A stretch of 64,000 bases of DNA, taken from contig NZ_ATUZ01000001.1 in NCBI RefSeq assembly GCF_000420465.1, positions 1 to 64,000 on the forward strand, read 5' to 3'. The notes below the pieces were generated by a model. That model had not been told where the DNA came from and searched no databases. It was given only the letters and a program-made list of their open reading frames with translations. Below, piece after piece: positions 16,838-25,240 of this stretch. This stretch comes from Desulfovibrio desulfuricans DSM 642 (GTDB taxonomy: Bacteria > Desulfobacterota > Desulfovibrionia > Desulfovibrionales > Desulfovibrionaceae). The position numbers and the translations under genes are program-made. The first letter of the stretch is position 1. Each line of letters begins with the position of its first letter.

Positions 16838-17977
16838 ATGCTAGACGCAACATACTACGCCGCACTGGGCCTTTCGTCTATCCGCGAAAAGGTGCTCTCC
16901 GGGGAGCGGCTTTCGCCCGAAGACGGGCTGACACTGTTCAACTGCCCCGATATTACAGCCGTGGGCGCTCTTGCGCTGCACGTGCGATGCCGCCTGCACG
17001 GGCACAAGGCCTTTTATGTGGTCAACCGGCAGATCAACTATACCAATGTGTGCGTCAACGGCTGCACCTTTTGCGCCTTCCGCCGCGACAGGGAGGACGA
17101 GCCGGGCGCGTTTGCCATGAGCCTCGACGACGTGCTGGCCCGTCTGCGCGCCGCAGACGCGACCCCCCTGCATCTGGACGAGCTGCACATTGTGGGCGGC
17201 TGCCACCCCACGCGGCCCCTTGCCTGGTTTGAAGACATGATCCGCGCGGTGCGGGCCTTTAACCCCAATCTGCCGGTCAAGGCCTTTACCGCCGTAGAGA
17301 TTGAACATTTTGCGCGCCTTGAAGGCATCAGCACCCTTGAGGTGCTCAAACGCCTGCAGAACGCGGGCCTTGTGATGATGCCCGGCGGCGGCGCGGAAAT
17401 TTTTGATGAAGAACTGCGTCCGCAGATCTGCCCGCACAAGGCCGACGCCAAGGCATGGCTGCGCATTCAGGGCGAAGCTCACAGCCTCGGCATTGTCACC
17501 AACTGCACCATGCTGTTCGGGCATATCGAATCATACGAGCATCGCATCGACCACCTCTGCCGCCTGCGCGAGCAGCAGGACAAGAGTGGCGGCTTTACCT
17601 GTTTTATCCCCCTGCCCTTCCTTACGGATCACAGCCGCCTCAAGCTGCCGGAAGACAAGGTCGGCCCCCAGCGCGGGCTGGATCAGTTGCGCACGGTGGC
17701 TGTTTCGCGCCTCATGCTCGACAACATCCCCCACCTCAAGGCCTACTGGATCATGATGGCCCCCAAGCTTGCCCCTGTGGCCCTGTGGTACGGCGCGGAC
17801 GATCTGGACGGCACCATCATTGAAGAGCGCATCGGCCACATGGCGGGTTCGCAGTCCGCCCAGGGCATGACCATTGAGGAGCTGGAGCACCTTATCCGCG
17901 AATCGGGCTTTACCCCGGTGCGGCGCAACGCCACCTTCAATACCCTGAACGACGAATCCACGGAGGCGCGCCAGTGA
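16838..17977 (+). CDS. mqnE: Aminodeoxyfutalosine synthase MqnE
   Basis: A 379-residue radical-SAM enzyme that joins SAM-derived adenosine to the enolpyruvyl benzoate made by MqnA. The cluster motif is CVNGCTFCAF (CX3CX2C), followed by the conserved HIVGG and MMPGGGAEI. Start 16838 (MLDATYY) has AGGA at the right distance; the frame is open ten codons further upstream. The stop overlaps the mqnC GTG start (GTGA at 17974-17977), implying tight coupling. Confidence 0.95.
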   Translation: MLDATYYAALGLSSIREKVLSGERLSPEDGLTLFNCPDITAVGALALHVRCRLHGHKAFYVVNRQINYTNVCVNGCTFCAFRRDREDEPGAFAMSLDDVLARLRAADATPLHLDELHIVGGCHPTRPLAWFEDMIRAVRAFNPNLPVKAFTAVEIEHFARLEGISTLEVLKRLQNAGLVMMPGGGAEIFDEELRPQICPHKADAKAWLRIQGEAHSLGIVTNCTMLFGHIESYEHRIDHLCRLREQQDKSGGFTCFIPLPFLTDHSRLKLPEDKVGPQRGLDQLRTVAVSRLMLDNIPHLKAYWIMMAPKLAPVALWYGADDLDGTIIEERIGHMAGSQSAQGMTIEELEHLIRESGFTPVRRNATFNTLNDESTEARQ

Positions 17978-19104
17978 GTACCTTTTTCCCCGCGCACAGC
18001 CCCTTTGACGAACAGGGCGCAGAATTTGAAGACGTGCGCCAGGCCGCAGCCCTTGCCGCCAGCGGTCAGCGCCTTGACCGCGCCGCCGCCGAAGCCCTGT
18101 ACTACAAGGCCAGCCTGCACACGCTTGCCCAACTGGCCCACGCCATGCGTTTGCGCCTGCACCCTGAGCCCATTGTCACCTACGTGGGTGACCGCAACAT
18201 CAACTATTCCAACGTGTGCGTGTGCGCCTGCCGCTTCTGCGCCTTTTTCCGCGCGCCAGACCAAGAAGGCGGCTACGTCATCAGCCGTGAAGAAATGGCG
18301 CAGAAAATCGAGGAGACTCTTGCTCTCGGCGGCACCCAGGTGCTGCTCCAGGGCGGGCATCACCCCGACCTGCCGCTGGAATGGTACGAAGACCTGCTGC
18401 GCTGGATGCGGGCCACATGGCCGCAACTGCACATCCACGCCTTTTCGCCGCCGGAAATATTCTTCTGGGCCGAAAAATTCGGTCTTTCCGTTTCGGAAGT
18501 GCTGCGCCGCCTGAAGGAAGCTGGCCTGCACTCCCTGCCCGGCGGCGGCGCGGAGATTCTGCACACGGGCGTGCGCGCCCAGGTTTCGCCCAACAAATGC
18601 ACTGCCGAGCAGTGGCTCGGCGTTATGGAAGAAGCCCACAAACTGGGCCTGCGCACCACCGCCACCATGATGTTCGGCCATGAGGAAGAACCCGCCCACA
18701 GGCTGGATCACCTCTTTGCCGTGCGCGAGGTGCAGGACCGCACCCACGGCTTCACGGCCTTTATTCCCTGGACATTCCAGCCAGCGCACACGCGCATCGA
18801 CGTCGACCCGCTGCCCGCCCCCGCCTACCTGCGCCTGCTGGCAGTCTCGCGTCTCGTGCTGGACAATATCGCCAACATCCAGGCCTCGTGGGTGACCATG
18901 GGGCCGCAGGTGGCCCAGCTGGCCCTGTTCTACGGCGCCAACGACTTCGGCTCGCTGATGATTGAAGAAAACGTGGTGGCCGCAGCCGGGGTTTCCTTCC
19001 GCATGGACCGCAGCGACATCCACAAGGTCATCCGCACGGCGGGCTTTACCCCTGTGCAGCGCACCATGGACTATACGCCCGTGGTTCCCCAGCCTGAAGT
19101 GTAA
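17974..19104 (+). CDS. mqnC: Cyclic dehypoxanthinyl futalosine synthase MqnC
   Basis: A 376-residue radical-SAM cyclase. The motif CVCACRFCAFF gives the CX3CX2C cluster, and the SAM region LLQGGHHPDLPLEWYEDLLR and SLPGGGAEIL match MqnC rather than MqnE. It starts with GTG inside the mqnE stop codon, with GGAGG about 8 bp upstream. MqnE and MqnC are paralogous and share the ordering of motifs. A very stable UUCG hairpin follows before mqnA. Confidence 0.95.
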   Translation: MSTFFPAHSPFDEQGAEFEDVRQAAALAASGQRLDRAAAEALYYKASLHTLAQLAHAMRLRLHPEPIVTYVGDRNINYSNVCVCACRFCAFFRAPDQEGGYVISREEMAQKIEETLALGGTQVLLQGGHHPDLPLEWYEDLLRWMRATWPQLHIHAFSPPEIFFWAEKFGLSVSEVLRRLKEAGLHSLPGGGAEILHTGVRAQVSPNKCTAEQWLGVMEEAHKLGLRTTATMMFGHEEEPAHRLDHLFAVREVQDRTHGFTAFIPWTFQPAHTRIDVDPLPAPAYLRLLAVSRLVLDNIANIQASWVTMGPQVAQLALFYGANDFGSLMIEENVVAAAGVSFRMDRSDIHKVIRTAGFTPVQRTMDYTPVVPQPEV

Positions 19105-19129
19105 GGCTTCCGCCGCACTGTTAATTCCA

Positions 19130-19157
19130 CGTTTCCGGGGGTTCGCCCCCGGAAACG
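19130..19157 (+). other. UUCG-capped 12-bp hairpin between mqnC and mqnA
   Basis: CGTTTCCGGGGG-TTCG-CCCCCGGAAACG is a perfect 12-bp stem closed by a TTCG tetraloop, 26 bp after the mqnC stop. Only a short CGTTTT follows, so termination would be partial. It may act as an attenuating terminator or mRNA-end stabiliser that sets the ratio of MqnEC to MqnA. Confidence 0.7.
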
Positions 19158-19221
19158 CGTTTTGGCCGCACATTCAAATTTCGCCCATCGGCTTTGCCCC
19201 TGGCAAAAGGTACTCCGCCCC

Positions 19222-20073
19222 ATGACCGAACAAAAAAAAACTCCCCCCGTACTGCGCATGGGCCGCATTGGCTATCTCAACGTACTGCCAATCTATCATC
19301 CGCTCGAAGCAGGCATTCTGCCCCACGATTACGAGCTTGTTTCCGGCCCGCCAGCCCTGCTCAACACCATGATGGCGCGCGGCGAACTGCACGTTTCGTC
19401 CTGCTCGTGTTTTGAATACGCCAGCCGCCCGGAGCGCTACCAGCTTGTGGAAGACCTCTCCATCGGCTCCCACGGCCCGGTCATGAGCGTGCTGCTGCTC
19501 TCGCGCGTGCCCTTTGACCAGCTTGAAGAGCAGGAAATCCTCATCAGCGGCGAAACACATACCTCGGTGGCCCTGCTGCGCCTCATCATGCGCGACAGGT
19601 TCAAGCTCAACGTCACATTCACCACCGGGCAGGTGACCCCGGCCCTGCGCGGCAAAAAACCGCCCGTGGCCTTTCTGGCCATTGGCGATGAAGCCCTGCG
19701 CCTGCGCAATCATCCCGAGTATCCGCACCGTCTCGATCTGGCTGAGGCGTGGCGCGACTGGACGGGCCTGCCCTTTATTTTCGGCCTGTGGGTTGTCAGC
19801 CGCGCCGCCGCCGAGGCAAAGCTCTTTACCAGCGACCCCGGCGCGCTGCTGCGGCAAGGGCGCGACTGGGGCCTTGAGCACATGGACGTCATCCTTGACC
19901 TCACGGCCCACGGCTGCCCCCTCTCGCGAGAGGAGTTGGCCTTCTACTACAGCAAGGGCCTTGTTTACACCCTGGGCGCGGAAGAACAGCGCGGCTTGAG
20001 CCTTTTTTATCAAATGCTGGCAGATGCGGGCATGATCGCCAAGGCCCCGGCCCTGGAGTTTTTCAAACTGTAA
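19222..20073 (+). CDS. mqnA: Chorismate dehydratase MqnA
   Basis: A 283-residue enzyme for the first step of the futalosine pathway, converting chorismate to 3-[(1-carboxyvinyl)oxy]benzoate. It begins near GRIGYLNVLPIYHPLE, and carries the family's VSSCSCFEYA and GLPFIFGLWVVSR. Fold is periplasmic-binding-protein-like, as for MqnD. ATG 19222 is the most likely start; a TTG 60 bp upstream lies in the same frame and would overlap the region of the UUCG hairpin. MqnB, needed between MqnE and MqnC, is not in the window. Confidence 0.93.
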   Translation: MTEQKKTPPVLRMGRIGYLNVLPIYHPLEAGILPHDYELVSGPPALLNTMMARGELHVSSCSCFEYASRPERYQLVEDLSIGSHGPVMSVLLLSRVPFDQLEEQEILISGETHTSVALLRLIMRDRFKLNVTFTTGQVTPALRGKKPPVAFLAIGDEALRLRNHPEYPHRLDLAEAWRDWTGLPFIFGLWVVSRAAAEAKLFTSDPGALLRQGRDWGLEHMDVILDLTAHGCPLSREELAFYYSKGLVYTLGAEEQRGLSLFYQMLADAGMIAKAPALEFFKL

Positions 20074-20136
20074 TTTTGCGCCGCGGGCATTTTTCACCTG
20101 AAAAAATTTTTGCCGCAGGGCAAAAAATAAATCGGC

Positions 20137-20179
20137 ATGGAGCAGCCGGGTCATATGGTGCCGACTGCTCCATTTTTTG
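20137..20179 (+). terminator. Rho-independent terminator after mqnA
   Basis: Stem ATGGAGCAG (20137-20145) with CTGCTCCAT (20165-20173) followed by six T residues, 63 bp downstream of the mqnA stop. It closes the menaquinone operon. Confidence 0.85.
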
Positions 20180-20375
20180 GCGTGTTTACTTAGCAATTCA
20201 GTAAGTTATTGCTGCCGCCAGATGATTTTTCAGCCTTAGAAATTGCCGCAAAGCCTACAGCCAGGCCAAAATATTTTTCTCAGAATTATCATCCAGCACA
20301 TGGAATGGAAGAACAAACTAACCTAGTGTCAGTGCCCACGCGCGTACTGACACTCTTTTATCGTGGGGTAGGTAT
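20180..20375 (+). promoter_or_regulatory. Leader of the AprAB-like locus with a 9-bp stem
   Basis: The 196 bp before the transporter gene is AT-rich at 20180-20300. It then contains the perfect inverted repeat AGTGTCAGT (20325-20333) and ACTGACACT (20346-20354), followed by CTTTTA, with the start codon 22 bp further on. This dyad could be an operator for the Crp/Fnr-type regulator encoded downstream, or an RNA attenuator overlapping the ribosome site. I could not place a convincing -35/-10 pair. Confidence 0.45.
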
Positions 20376-21923
20376 ATGACTCAGGTTTCTTCCGCCGCAG
20401 GGCGGTCTTTTTTGGGCTATCTTTGTGAAAATATTCGTAATAGGGGCAAAAATCCCCTGCGCGCTTTCACGGGCTTTGCCCTCGCATGGGTTGCATTTTT
20501 TCTGCTATGGAATGTGATTCCCCCATTTGACGGGCTGACGCACAACGGCATGGCCGTTCTGGGTATTGTGGTGTGGGCCAGCATCATGTGGGTCAGCGAG
20601 GCCATGCCCGCAGGCGTGACAGGTATTTCCATTCCCACCATGCTGCTGATCACCCAGGCTCTGCCCTGGAACAACGGCAAACCGCCCATGGCGATCATCT
20701 TTGCCGGATTCACCGACCACGTTATCTGGCTGTGCCTGTTTGCCTTTATGGTGGCAGCGGTCATGCAGCTCATTGGCCTTGACCGCCGCATCGCCCTGGG
20801 CATTCTGGCCCGCTTCAAGGCTTCGTCCGTATGCCGGGTTATCTGGGGCATGTTTTTTGTGAATATTGTTCTGGGCTTTCTGGTGCCTGCGGCCAACGCC
20901 CGCGCCGCCACCCTGCTGCCCGTGGTGCAGGGTATCTGCAATCTGCTGGGTGATACGCCCGAAGAACGCGCCGCCAAAAAGGCCCTTGTCATCCAGTCTC
21001 TGGTTTACGGCTCCATGATCTGCGGCATGTTCATCATGACCGCCCACCTGCCCAACATGATTCTGGTGGGTATTTTTGAAAAGAACGGCTTCACCAACAT
21101 CAACTTTCTCAACTGGATGCTCTTGCAGTTCCCGTATCTGGGCATGTTTGTGCTGACCAACTGGTGGACGCGCTACTACTTCAAGACCAACTGCGTTTCC
21201 ATTGCTGGCGGCTCCGCCACCATCGAAAAAAGCTACAAAGAGCTTGGCCCCATGAGCACCGCAGAAAAAACCTTGCTGGGCATTTTTCTGCTGGTCGGAT
21301 TCATGTTTGTGACGGGCAAGGGCAGTTTTATTTATGAACTGCACCGCCAGCCCCTGGGAGTTATCGGTCTGGTGGGCATGATGGTGCTGTTTGCCCCCGG
21401 CGTGATGCCCTGCTCGTGGAAGGCCGTGCAGCAAAAGACCATCTGGGGCACATTCTTGCTGCTGGGCGGCGCAATGACCATGACCACCGCCATGACCCAG
21501 GCTGGCGTGGCGCAGTGGCTTGCCGACCACATCCACAGCATGGTTGTGGGCATGAACTGGTGGCAGACAGTGCTGACCATGATGGTGGGCACGCACATTA
21601 TCCGCCTTGGCATGCTCTCCAACGTGGCCGCCGTGGCCATGCTTGCCCCGGTGGTATTTGCCATGGCGCCCAAGCTTGGTCTGCACCCCGTGGCCTTTAC
21701 CCTGCTGGTGTGCGATACGGATACGTTCGCCTACCTGCTGCCCACCCAGATTACCGCCGCAGTCATTGCCCACAGCACAGAAACTTTCTCTACCGCCGAC
21801 TACGCCAAGGTGGGTTCTGTGGCCGTGCTTATCGCCATCGCCTACGGCGTCTGCGTCATGGCCCCCTGGTACGCGCTGCTCGGCATGCCCGTGTGGAACC
21901 CCGCCGCAGCCTGGCCTTTTTAA
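20376..21923 (+). CDS. DASS/SLC13-family anion transporter
   Basis: A 515-residue inner-membrane carrier with about a dozen hydrophobic helices. Family features include EAMPAGVTGISIPTMLL near the N-terminus and the second hairpin-type substrate/Na+ motif (LGMLSNVAAVAML) in the C-terminal half; the first SNT-like motif is degenerate (TAHLPNMILVG). DASS proteins carry dicarboxylates, citrate, sulfate, thiosulfate or sulfonates, usually with Na+. The gene is directly followed by the AprA/AprB-like genes with short gaps, suggesting it imports their substrate. A substrate cannot be chosen from sequence. Confidence 0.85.
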   Translation: MTQVSSAAGRSFLGYLCENIRNRGKNPLRAFTGFALAWVAFFLLWNVIPPFDGLTHNGMAVLGIVVWASIMWVSEAMPAGVTGISIPTMLLITQALPWNNGKPPMAIIFAGFTDHVIWLCLFAFMVAAVMQLIGLDRRIALGILARFKASSVCRVIWGMFFVNIVLGFLVPAANARAATLLPVVQGICNLLGDTPEERAAKKALVIQSLVYGSMICGMFIMTAHLPNMILVGIFEKNGFTNINFLNWMLLQFPYLGMFVLTNWWTRYYFKTNCVSIAGGSATIEKSYKELGPMSTAEKTLLGIFLLVGFMFVTGKGSFIYELHRQPLGVIGLVGMMVLFAPGVMPCSWKAVQQKTIWGTFLLLGGAMTMTTAMTQAGVAQWLADHIHSMVVGMNWWQTVLTMMVGTHIIRLGMLSNVAAVAMLAPVVFAMAPKLGLHPVAFTLLVCDTDTFAYLLPTQITAAVIAHSTETFSTADYAKVGSVAVLIAIAYGVCVMAPWYALLGMPVWNPAAAWPF

Positions 21924-21953
21924 TCGCCCCAACCCTTTGCCCGAGAGGACATT

Positions 21954-23726
21954 ATGGCACGCATAAAAACAACACATGCGGTCGATTTTCGGCCAACCAG
22001 CCTGAACGACATTGAAACCGTCGAGGTAAACGCCGATCTGCTGATCATCGGCGGCGGCAATGCCGGTTGCTTTGTGGCAACGGAAACTGCGCGTCTCAAC
22101 CCCGCAGCCAAGATCGTTATTGTGGAAAAGGCCGACATCATGCGTTCCGGCGCGTGCTCTGCCGGTATGGACGCCATCAACACCTATATTCCGCCCAACA
22201 AGACGCCCGAAGACCTCGTGCGCTGGAGCCGCTCACAGGTGGGCGGCGGCCCTCTGCGCGAAGATCTGGCCCTCTCCAACGCTCAGGAACTCAACGAATG
22301 CGTTGAAGACCTGGAGCGCTGGGGCCTGCCCATTCTCAGGGATGAGCAGGGCAACATCCGCTACCGTGGCAAGTGGGATATTTCCATCCACGGCGAGCAG
22401 CTCAAGCCCATCATGGCTGAAAAAGCCCTTGAAACGGGGGCGGATGTGTACAACCGCGTGGCGGCAACGGCTCTGCTGGTGCACAATGGGCGCTGCACAG
22501 GGGCCACGGGTTTTAGTGTACGCGACGGCAAGTTCTACGTGTTCCGCGCACGGGCCACGGTGGTGAGCACCGGCGGCGCGGGCACGCTTTATAAATCCTA
22601 CACCGCCGACTCCACCGACAGCGGCTCGCAAATCTGGATGTGCCCCTACTGCGTTGGTTCCGGCTACGCCATGGGCCTGCGCCAGGGCGCGGAGCTCAGC
22701 AGCCTTGAGCAGCGCTGGGTCGCCACGCGCACCAAGGATTTTTGCGGCCCTGTGGATACCATCTCCGTAGGCTATGGCGCGCCCATTATCAACTCCCTGG
22801 GCGAGCGCGTCATGAGCCGCTATGAAAGCCTTGGCGGCGATGCGGCCCCGCGCTACATCCGCGCCAACGCTCCCATGGAGGAATGGCTGGCTGGTCGCGG
22901 CCCCTGCTTCTGCGACACCACCAACATGACGCCGGAAAAAACCAAGGCCATGATGGAAGACTACCTCAACGAGCGGCCTTCCTTCGTGCTCTTCCTTGCC
23001 AGCCGTGGGCAAGATCCGTCCAAGGAACCCATCGAAATCTTCGGTTCCGATCCCTACATCATGGGCGGGCACACCGGCGGGGGCTACTGGGTCGACATGG
23101 AACGCATGACAACCCTGCCCGGCCTGTTTGCAGCGGGCGAAACCGCAGGCGGCAACCCCAACAAGTTTGTGGGCGGCTGCTGCGCCGAGGGCAAGCTGGC
23201 CGCGCGCGGCGCTCTGGCCTACATGGCCGTAACCGATGCACCGGAGCTTGATGCCGTCCAGATCGCGCAGGAAAAGGAACGTGTGTACGCTCCCCTGCTC
23301 ACGCGCGAAGAAGAAGGCGTAAGCCCGCTGGAAATGAAGGAACGCCTGCAAAGGCTCATGGATGAATACGCTGGCGGTTCCAGCCAGTTTTATCGCGTCA
23401 ACGAGCAGCAGCTTGATTACGCACTTTGGCACATCAAGATTCTGCAAAGCCAGTTCAAGCACCTGCGAGCCAAGGATCTGCACGACCTCATGCAGGCCAA
23501 CGAAACCATGGACCGCGTGGACGTGGCCGAAGCCGTTGTGCACCACCTCAAGGCCCGCAAAGAAACCCGCTGGGCTGGCTGGCAGACCCGCTCGGACTAC
23601 CCCCAGCGCGACGATGAGAACTTTGACTGCTTTGTGGAGTCGCGCCGCGATCCCGCCACAGGAGAAATGACAACCTTTACCCGTCCCTACGAGCAGTTGC
23701 TGCCCGGCGACAGGTACAAGCCCTAA
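21954..23726 (+). CDS. AprA-like flavoprotein (adenylylsulfate reductase alpha family)
   Basis: A 590-residue FAD enzyme of the fumarate reductase/succinate dehydrogenase superfamily, closest in pattern to the alpha subunit of APS reductase. The FAD motif is IIGGGNAG (31-38); MRSGACSAGMDAINTY (63-78) matches the SGA...AINTY region of AprA. Arg259 in WVATRTKDFCGPV and His373 in MGGHTGGGYW fall where AprA has its active-site Arg and His. It is about 70 residues shorter than true AprA, and the Trp of AprA's WNAGS segment appears as PYCVGS here. There is no sat, qmoABC or sulfate permease alongside, so it is probably a paralog with another substrate. No signal peptide: cytosolic. Confidence 0.78.
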   Translation: MARIKTTHAVDFRPTSLNDIETVEVNADLLIIGGGNAGCFVATETARLNPAAKIVIVEKADIMRSGACSAGMDAINTYIPPNKTPEDLVRWSRSQVGGGPLREDLALSNAQELNECVEDLERWGLPILRDEQGNIRYRGKWDISIHGEQLKPIMAEKALETGADVYNRVAATALLVHNGRCTGATGFSVRDGKFYVFRARATVVSTGGAGTLYKSYTADSTDSGSQIWMCPYCVGSGYAMGLRQGAELSSLEQRWVATRTKDFCGPVDTISVGYGAPIINSLGERVMSRYESLGGDAAPRYIRANAPMEEWLAGRGPCFCDTTNMTPEKTKAMMEDYLNERPSFVLFLASRGQDPSKEPIEIFGSDPYIMGGHTGGGYWVDMERMTTLPGLFAAGETAGGNPNKFVGGCCAEGKLAARGALAYMAVTDAPELDAVQIAQEKERVYAPLLTREEEGVSPLEMKERLQRLMDEYAGGSSQFYRVNEQQLDYALWHIKILQSQFKHLRAKDLHDLMQANETMDRVDVAEAVVHHLKARKETRWAGWQTRSDYPQRDDENFDCFVESRRDPATGEMTTFTRPYEQLLPGDRYKP

Positions 23727-23741
23727 GTCAGGAGAAAGACA

Positions 23742-24071
23742 ATGCCGCCGAAAATCGACACGCACAAATGCAACGGCTGTAACGGGCGCGAAGAAACCCA
23801 TTGCGAAGAAACCTGCCCCGGCGATCTCATGGCCCTGAATCCCGCCACGGGCAAGGCCTACTTGCGGGCCGCCCGCGACTGCTGGGACTGCATGTCCTGC
23901 ATCAAGGCCTGCCCCGCGGGCGCGCTTGAAATCAAGATGCCCTACCAGCTGGGCTACTTCAAGGCCACGCTGCGCCCCATCATGGGCTCCAACTTCATTA
24001 TCTGGAAATGCCGCGACATCAACGGGCAGGAACAGACCTACCGTTACGTGAACAGGCTGGACAAGGCCTGA
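23742..24071 (+). CDS. AprB-like two-cluster ferredoxin subunit
   Basis: A 109-residue partner of the AprA-like protein. Eight cysteines in AprB spacing (Cys10, 13, 21, 25 and 47, 50, 53, 57) would hold two [4Fe-4S] clusters. Trp48 in CWDCMSC corresponds in position to the Trp that bridges FAD and the cluster in APS reductase. True AprB is about 150-165 residues and has a C-terminal tail that wraps around AprA; this protein stops at about residue 109 without that tail. AGGAG lies 8-9 bp upstream and the gap to the AprA-like gene is 15 bp, so the two are co-expressed. Confidence 0.8.
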   Translation: MPPKIDTHKCNGCNGREETHCEETCPGDLMALNPATGKAYLRAARDCWDCMSCIKACPAGALEIKMPYQLGYFKATLRPIMGSNFIIWKCRDINGQEQTYRYVNRLDKA

Positions 24072-24098
24072 TAGCGCGGAGTATTATTGAAAATAGTC

Positions 24099-24136
24099 GC
24101 CAGCGTCCCGCTGTTCCTGCACGGCGGGACGCTGGC
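24099..24136 (+). other. 13-bp perfect hairpin between aprB-like gene and crp-like gene
   Basis: GCCAGCGTCCCGC (24099-24111) pairs perfectly with GCGGGACGCTGGC (24124-24136) around a 12-nt loop. No U-run follows, so it is not a standard terminator. It lies 24 bp before the regulator gene and may modulate read-through or protect the upstream mRNA. Confidence 0.6.
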
Positions 24137-24159
24137 GCATCACACAGGGAAGGGCATTC

Positions 24160-24855
24160 ATGGACACATTCTGGCATCTGGAAAAGGAAGACTTTTTCAA
24201 GGGCATTGACGAGGCCAAGAGCGCCTTTCTGAAAAACGCCCAGCGCCTTGAACTGTCCAAGAATGAGATGGTCTTTCTTGAAGGTGACGCAGGAGACTCC
24301 TGCTTTTATATAGAATCCGGCCTGATACGTATTTTCTGCATGGACCGAGCAGGCAAGGAAATGACCTTCTCGCTGCGTATGAAGGGCGAAATATTCGGCA
24401 TTTCAGAAGTGCTGAACACTTCCCCGCGCAAGGCCAGCGCGCAGACGGCCAGCGCATCCGTGCTGTACGCCATCAACCGGCAGGATTTTGAAAGCATGCT
24501 TCAGGAGCATTACCCGCTGGCGCGCAGCGTCATTACCCTGCTTGGGCGAAGGCTGCGCCAGATGGGCGATCTGGTGCGCCGCCAGAACAGCGACGTGGCC
24601 AACCGACTGGCAAGCCTGCTCATTTCTCTGGCCTACGAAACGCTGCGCACCACCGAGGGCTGGAACAAGCCCTGCGAAATCCCGCTGAGCATTCCTCAGG
24701 AGCAGCTGGCCTCCATGGTCGGCTCCACCCAGCCCACCGTCAGCGCAACCTTGCAGCAGTTTCGCAATGCAGGGCTTATTGTTGGCTCGGGCAGACGCAT
24801 TGTGCTGCTCAATCCCATTGAAATGATCTACCGCCTCGACCACAACCTGCTGTAG
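24160..24855 (+). CDS. Crp/Fnr-family transcriptional regulator
   Basis: A 231-residue regulator. Residues 20-130 form a cyclic-nucleotide-binding-type beta-roll (VFLEGDAGDSCFYIESGLIR), residues 140-160 the dimer helix, and 170-215 the winged helix-turn-helix (IPQEQLASMVGSTQPTVSAT). It lacks the N-terminal cysteine set of FNR, so oxygen sensing by an iron-sulfur cluster is unlikely. GGGAAGGG precedes the ATG. Its position right after the AprAB-like pair suggests it controls that locus; the effector is unknown. HcpR-like regulators of Desulfovibrio are the nearest functional analogues I can suggest. Confidence 0.87.
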   Translation: MDTFWHLEKEDFFKGIDEAKSAFLKNAQRLELSKNEMVFLEGDAGDSCFYIESGLIRIFCMDRAGKEMTFSLRMKGEIFGISEVLNTSPRKASAQTASASVLYAINRQDFESMLQEHYPLARSVITLLGRRLRQMGDLVRRQNSDVANRLASLLISLAYETLRTTEGWNKPCEIPLSIPQEQLASMVGSTQPTVSATLQQFRNAGLIVGSGRRIVLLNPIEMIYRLDHNLL

Positions 24856-25146
24856 CTGCGCCCTCTGTCCCTCGCTACCACATGACCGGGCGCACCGGGT
24901 ACACTAATGGGACGTTTTGCCCAGAAATCAGGCACAGACATCCGGCCCAAAAATTCGGCCCAGCCAAAAAAATTGCAGCAGGCCCAATAATCTTGCAGCT
25001 TATAGTCTGCCCTGTCTGGAAATGGTAAGCCAGAACAAGGGCTGCACCCAGTGCCTGCCATGTGCCTATGTGGCTGCCTGCGGCCCTCTTCATTCCACTC
25101 CATTCCGGTTTCTGCCCCTGCAACGGATTTTGCCGTCCGTGAAAGG
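24856..25146. other. Convergent intergenic region
   Basis: Spacer between the Crp-like gene (plus) and the lipoprotein gene (minus). I see no gene; short frames here lack domains. Some duplicated GGCCCA-type words are present but no clean terminator for the plus strand. Confidence 0.4.
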
Positions 25147-25181
25147 TAAAAACAAAGCCCGCTCTTTCGAGCGGGCTTTGT
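25147..25181 (-). terminator. Rho-independent terminator for the lipoprotein gene
   Basis: Perfect 13-bp stem ACAAAGCCCGCTC/GAGCGGGCTTTGT (25152-25164 with 25169-25181); on the minus strand it is followed by TTTTT. It lies 60 bp beyond the stop codon of the 25241 gene. Confidence 0.85.
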
Positions 25182-25240
25182 GGCATGATACGTGTAGTTT
25201 CAGAAGGCCAAAGGCGGTCTGAATGTTTGCGTCAGGCGGG

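Noticed and set aside
17743..19173. 476-codon open frame on the minus strand over mqnC
   Set aside because: Antisense to MqnC, composed of low-information residues, no domain or ribosome site.
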